Source: Pedobacter sp. SYSU D00535
Lineage (GTDB): Bacteria > Bacteroidota > Bacteroidia > Sphingobacteriales > Sphingobacteriaceae
Length of the DNA stretch: 64,000 bases
Reading direction: 5' to 3'
NCBI RefSeq assembly: GCF_017355855.1
Contig: NZ_JAFEWD010000001.1
Coordinates: 558,001 to 622,000, forward strand
The notes beneath the pieces were generated by a model. It was not told the DNA's origin. It made no database searches and saw only the letters and a program-made list of their open reading frames with translations. How positions within the stretch are numbered: the first letter of the stretch is position 1; every line of letters starts with the position of its first letter. This document shows positions 60,222 through 64,000 of this stretch, one piece after another. Position numbers and translations under genes: made by a program.

Positions 60222-62573
60222 TTAAAATTTAAAGTTCCAGGTAACAGATGGGATTACAGTTCCGAATACAGACAAGCGAACAGCCTCGAGCTTTGAAGGA
60301 TCATTCTCATTTTGCCTCATGTAAATGGAGAATGGATTTTTGCGATTGGAAGCGTTGTACAAAGAGACAACCCATTCGCTTGTAAATTTCTTGCCCGGTT
60401 TAATCTTGTTTTTGAAAGTGGTCGACAAGTCAAGGCGGTGATAGGCAGGAACCCGGTAATTATTTCTTGACACCGCTGAATTGTACTGCACAACTCTCCC
60501 ATCAAACTCAAACTGCTGATCACCAAGGGTTGTAGGCGTCCCGGAGGCGAAATTAAAGGTACCAGAAAGTACTACTCTTGGCTTCAGCTCATAAACTGCT
60601 ACTACCGCCAGGGAATGGGTTTTATTATGCCTTACGGGATAATAGTCTGTAAAAATTGGATTGCGACGTTCAGCACGGCTTAACGTATAACTGATCCAGC
60701 CATTCAACCTGCCCTCGTTCTTCTTTAGGAAAAATTCTGATCCATAGGCTCTACCGTCTCCAAACACCATATCACCGGGTAGATGCCTGTTCAACAGAGT
60801 CTCGGCGCCATTGATGAAATCCAATTGGTTCTCCAGCGAACGATAGTATAGTTCTACCGAAGCTTCATACTGATTATCTTTCAGATTACGGAAATAGCCA
60901 AGAGAGAACTGGTCTGCGAGCTCGGGGCGGATATTATAAGAGCTGGGCGTCCAGATATCAAGAGGACTGGCAGCAATCGTGTTGGATACCAAATGCAGAT
61001 TCTGTGCAGTGCGGCTGTAAGAAGCTTTCACGGACGAATTAGTGCTGGTCTGGAATTTCATCGCCAACCTGGGCTGCACATTGTGATACCACTTGATGGT
61101 TTCCCAGTCACTAAAGTTTTGAGGATTTACGGGTTGCTTACGTTTGCCTACTTCTCCTTCGTAATCGTACACCGTGGTATTGCCATTAGCGATACTTTGC
61201 AAGGCCGAATACCTGATGCCGTATTCAAAGCTGAACTTGTCACTAAGGTTCAACTCATGATCCCAATAGGCGTTGTATTCCGCAGCCCGTTCTCCAGGCA
61301 TGGCAACGGTATTGAAACTGGAAGCAGCATCGGTCGGCTCTGCTTTTCCCGGACTAAATTCGTGCAGAATCCCCTCCACACCAAAGTAAGCGGTGCTTTT
61401 GGAGCTTATATACCAATTGAACCCATTTTTAATGCTATAGTCCACAATACCTGCATTCCACTCGAAACTTGTTCCCGGATTGTTCAACACTCCAAGCTTG
61501 TACTTATAGTCTGAGTAGATCACGCTGGTATTCGAGAAAAGGCGAGGACTGTACACATGATTCCACCTTACAGTTCCTGTACCATTGCCCCATTGCATAC
61601 CAAATCGTTTGGCCACTTCGATATGGTCTTTTCCGAAGTATCCCGAAAGGAACAAGCGGTCCTTGTCTGACAGCGTAAAGTTCATCTTCGCACTTAAATC
61701 ATAGAAATAAATGGAGTTGTCGCGGATAGCCGGATCAGAGGACTGTTTGGTAAACAAATCGGTATAAGATCTTCTTCCACTTACGATTAAAGAGCTTTTA
61801 TCTTTCTTGATCGGCCCCTCTATGGTGAAGCGGCTCGCGATCAGACCTAAACCTCCTGCTCCGGTCCATTTCTGATTGTTGCCGTCCTTCATACGGGTAT
61901 CAAGCACAGAGGAAAGGCGACCTCCGAAGCGGGCGGGCATCTCTGACTTGTATAGCGTTGCATCCCTCATTGCATCGGGATTGGTGACAGAAAAGAGGTT
62001 GAATAAGTGGGACGTGAAGTATAGGGGCGCTTCATCGAGCAGAATCAGATTCTGGTCTACACCGCCCCCCCTCACGTTAAAGCCCGACGCTCCCTCGCCT
62101 ACAGTGCTCACACCGGGCATTAGCTGAAAGGATTTGATTACATCCGGCTCACCAAGCATCGGCGGTAATTCTTTGATTTTATTAATGGATAGTGCTGTTA
62201 CCGTAATTGGTTTCCTGACATTCTCACTTTTTCTTCCCGAGGTTACCACTACTTCATCCATCATTTTAGACGAAGATGACAGGTTGATTGAGATCGTTGT
62301 ATCTTTTGAAATGGTTACAACCTTTTGGCTCGGTAAAAAGCCAAGGTAGTTGTAATTTAGCGTGTACTTCCCAGGGTTGAGAGTGATTGAATAAAAGCCG
62401 TAGCTGTTTGATGAGGCCTTTAAGTCTGGATTCGTTACCGTTACCAGGGCGCCGGGAAGAATTTCACCGTTGGAAGCGTCTTTTATGTAGCCGCTAACCG
62501 TAACTTTTTTTTGTGCCAGGGCGTTCGAAATGCTAAAAATGCCGAGGACTAAGATGCTAACTAGTGTTTTCAT
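60222..62573 (-). CDS. TonB-dependent receptor with carboxypeptidase-like N-terminal domain
   Basis: 783 residues from the ATG at 62573, which starts the signal peptide MKTLVSILVLGIFSISNALA; the frame continues 22 codons upstream. A CarboxypepD_reg-like domain (about 22-110: VTVSGYIKDASNGEILPGAL), a plug domain (about 120-240, VVVTSGRK, FNVRGGGVDQNLILLDEAPL) and a 22-strand-type barrel ending in an aromatic residue (VTWNFKF) follow. It imports a substrate across the outer membrane using TonB energy. No SusD is present; the partner is the DUF4249 lipoprotein. The substrate is unknown. Confidence 0.93.
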   Translation of the reverse strand: MKTLVSILVLGIFSISNALAQKKVTVSGYIKDASNGEILPGALVTVTNPDLKASSNSYGFYSITLNPGKYTLNYNYLGFLPSQKVVTISKDTTISINLSSSSKMMDEVVVTSGRKSENVRKPITVTALSINKIKELPPMLGEPDVIKSFQLMPGVSTVGEGASGFNVRGGGVDQNLILLDEAPLYFTSHLFNLFSVTNPDAMRDATLYKSEMPARFGGRLSSVLDTRMKDGNNQKWTGAGGLGLIASRFTIEGPIKKDKSSLIVSGRRSYTDLFTKQSSDPAIRDNSIYFYDLSAKMNFTLSDKDRLFLSGYFGKDHIEVAKRFGMQWGNGTGTVRWNHVYSPRLFSNTSVIYSDYKYKLGVLNNPGTSFEWNAGIVDYSIKNGFNWYISSKSTAYFGVEGILHEFSPGKAEPTDAASSFNTVAMPGERAAEYNAYWDHELNLSDKFSFEYGIRYSALQSIANGNTTVYDYEGEVGKRKQPVNPQNFSDWETIKWYHNVQPRLAMKFQTSTNSSVKASYSRTAQNLHLVSNTIAASPLDIWTPSSYNIRPELADQFSLGYFRNLKDNQYEASVELYYRSLENQLDFINGAETLLNRHLPGDMVFGDGRAYGSEFFLKKNEGRLNGWISYTLSRAERRNPIFTDYYPVRHNKTHSLAVVAVYELKPRVVLSGTFNFASGTPTTLGDQQFEFDGRVVQYNSAVSRNNYRVPAYHRLDLSTTFKNKIKPGKKFTSEWVVSLYNASNRKNPFSIYMRQNENDPSKLEAVRLSVFGTVIPSVTWNFKF

Positions 62574-62765
62574 TTGTGGGTAATAAGGTGTGTGCTTTGG
62601 AAAATTCCCAAAAGACCCTATTAAGACTTCAATGCCCACAAGAACGTTACACAGTAAAATGCAAATTCTTCAATACGTAATCGGCTTTTTTAATAGAAAT
62701 GCAATTAATGAACTGATTTAAAACCAGTTCAACAATCTGAAAAAAATCGCTTTTTCTCCAAGCTG

Positions 62766-63749
62766 TTATTCTCTCTGCCCGGTTTTATATAATCTACTGC
62801 TTTCGGCATTTTCAATTTTCCCGAACTGGCGCTCATGTTTAATCCCCTCGTGCTCACCAAAAGGGTGCCCTCCAAAACCGTGTCGCATCATTGCGATTGC
62901 CTTCGCCCAAATTTGTTCTTTATCGCGTGAAGCAAAAAGCTGCATTACCGACTGTGTAATTACCGGGACCGGGACTTCCATGCGCATAGCGTCGTTCACC
63001 AGCCAGTTTACTTCTCCGGTGTCTTCTATATACGCAGGTACCGTTTCAAACCCATCTTCTTGTTTATAGATTTTCTCCATCAATTCTACCAGCCAGGACC
63101 GGATAACAGAACCATGGTTCCAAACCCGAAGAATTTCAGGAATGTTTAAGGGATCTTTATAGTTGCTCAGCAAGTCCATCCCCTCTCCAATCGCCTGGAG
63201 CATTCCAAACTCAATTCCGTTGTGCACCAACTTCACATAATGCCCTGATCCGGGTTCTCCGGCATGTAGAAATCCATTCTCTACGGCAAGATTCTGTAAA
63301 ACCGGCCCCACGTGTTCTATCGCCTTAGCGTCTCCACCCACCATAAAGCAGGCTCCATGCCGCGCGCCATCCATGCCACCGCTGGTACCACAGTCGACAA
63401 AATAGACTCCCTTTTCTTTCAGCCGGTCGTGCCTGGCTATAGAGTCGCCCCAGTAAGAATTTCCGCCATCGACCAGGATATCGCCGCTTTGCACCAATTC
63501 CGATAATTGTCCTAAGAGAATATCTACCACTTTGCCCGCGGGAACATAGATCAGAATAATACGGGGCGAAGTAAGTTGTTGCACGAGTTCTTCGAGACTG
63601 GATGTGAGGATGATACCTTCATTTTCAAGCAGGTCTTTGTTAGGCAGTTTGTCGTATCCTACTACTTTATAACCCTTCTCTACGGCCTGCAATGCCAGGT
63701 TTCCGCCCATTTTTCCAAGTCCGATTATTCCGATTGATCCCTTTATCAT
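62766..63749 (-). CDS. gnd: 6-phosphogluconate dehydrogenase, decarboxylating, short form
   Basis: About 327 residues from the ATG at 63749 (the frame runs three codons further). A Rossmann domain (SIGIIGLGKMGGNLALQAV) precedes the substrate motifs LVDGGNSYWGDS and FVDCGTSGGMDGARHGACFM, with the catalytic Lys in HYVKLVHNGIEFGMLQAIGE. The length matches the short, mostly NAD-dependent GndA/YqeC class, not the 470-residue NADP form. It converts 6-phosphogluconate to ribulose-5-phosphate, the substrate of KdsD at the other end of the window. No zwf gene is nearby. Confidence 0.93.
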   Translation of the reverse strand: MIKGSIGIIGLGKMGGNLALQAVEKGYKVVGYDKLPNKDLLENEGIILTSSLEELVQQLTSPRIILIYVPAGKVVDILLGQLSELVQSGDILVDGGNSYWGDSIARHDRLKEKGVYFVDCGTSGGMDGARHGACFMVGGDAKAIEHVGPVLQNLAVENGFLHAGEPGSGHYVKLVHNGIEFGMLQAIGEGMDLLSNYKDPLNIPEILRVWNHGSVIRSWLVELMEKIYKQEDGFETVPAYIEDTGEVNWLVNDAMRMEVPVPVITQSVMQLFASRDKEQIWAKAIAMMRHGFGGHPFGEHEGIKHERQFGKIENAESSRLYKTGQRE

Positions 63750-63838
63750 TATGTGCAAAGTTTTACTAGAGAAATAAATAGGCCGGAAATTGTTTTACGA
63801 AATCAAAATTGAATCAGTCGGCAAGCACAAAAAGGACC

Positions 63839-63846
63839 TATCTTTC
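63839..63846 (+). promoter_or_regulatory. Near-consensus -7 box of the last gene
   Basis: TATCTTTC differs from TAnnTTTG only at the last base and lies 28 bases before the ATG at 63874. Confidence 0.35.
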
Positions 63847-63873
63847 GTTAATGAAGTAGTAAACAGAAAGTAT

Positions 63874-64000
63874 ATGAAAACAATGATAAACAAGAGCTTG
63901 CTCTTCATCCTGCTGCTCTCCTTCTTTTCGACCATAACGTTTGGACAGTCGGACAAAGCAGCTGAGGAAAAAGCGAAAATAGAACAGATAAAGAATCTGC
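63874..64000 (+). CDS. Secreted protein, N-terminal fragment (cut by window edge), possibly DUF4251
   Basis: 42 codons are visible. A signal peptide (MKTMINKSLLFILLLSFFST, cleavage near FGQS) is followed by a charged helix, DKAAEEKAKIEQIKNL. This start resembles secreted Bacteroidetes proteins of the DUF4251 type, from memory; the fragment is too short to decide. It is divergent from gnd. Confidence 0.6.
   Translation, partial: MKTMINKSLLFILLLSFFSTITFGQSDKAAEEKAKIEQIKNL

Overview
The window looks like a chromosome segment of a Bacteroidota bacterium, most likely of the Sphingobacteriaceae (Pedobacter-like); this is inferred from gene content, not from a marker gene. Supporting signs are a TonB-dependent receptor paired with a DUF4249 lipoprotein, a Bacteroidetes-type LptD, several promoters of the TTTG / TAnnTTTG type, many TTG or GTG starts with little Shine-Dalgarno signal, and lipoproteins with short lipoboxes. 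I saw no rRNA, tRNA, CRISPR array, phage or transposase.

Layout. 1-3.1 kb: the start of recQ (cut by the window edge), divergent from kdsD and manC (sugar phosphate and nucleotide sugar supply for the envelope). 3.1-3.3 kb: a compact minus-strand unit with a perfect promoter and terminator that looks like a ~70 nt small RNA. 3.4-13.9 kb: a PQQ sugar dehydrogenase lipoprotein, an orphan 2-oxoacid dehydrogenase E2, cinA and lptD on the minus strand; divergent from them two tandem amidases, an MCE/MlaD protein and a GreA-like protein; then a glycine-zipper lipoprotein. 14-21.5 kb: small hypotheticals, a GNAT enzyme followed by a 25-residue membrane peptide, a DUF3820 protein, a YcbB-like L,D-transpeptidase, CcmB, Ogt, a TPR protein, an SPW protein and a BrkB/YihY protein.

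21.7-31.6 kb is the most striking part: a minus-strand cluster of FHA-like protein, PP2C phosphatase, a 1383-residue fusion of a SEDS glycosyltransferase with a class B penicillin-binding protein, an FHA protein and a membrane Ser/Thr kinase. A Mesh1-like HD hydrolase lies upstream and a lone receiver protein lies convergent at the far end. The gene set parallels the actinobacterial pstP-rodA-pbpA-pknA-pknB-fha locus, but with both peptidoglycan polymerase activities in one chain. The inferred role is phosphorylation control of septal or side-wall peptidoglycan synthesis.

31.7-45.7 kb: a GH13 glucosidase, an erythromycin-esterase-like lipoprotein, an SDR, a UvrD/PcrA helicase, a hybrid histidine kinase, and a carbamoyltransferase-GT2-GT9 operon, probably for surface glycan modification. 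45.7-54.8 kb, all minus strand: MBL hydrolase, DUF4142 lipoprotein, Gfo/Idh oxidoreductase, ThuA protein, PEP carboxylase, an SDR, and a beta-lactamase-like hydrolase carrying what looks like an orphan GH3 C-terminal domain. 55-64 kb: YtxH- and DUF937-like proteins, a second L,D-transpeptidase, a bPH2/SHOCT membrane protein, a small membrane peptide, an ankyrin protein, TruC-like pseudouridine synthase, the DUF4249/TonB pair, a short-form 6-phosphogluconate dehydrogenase and the start of a secreted protein cut by the right edge. Envelope and peptidoglycan metabolism is the recurring theme.
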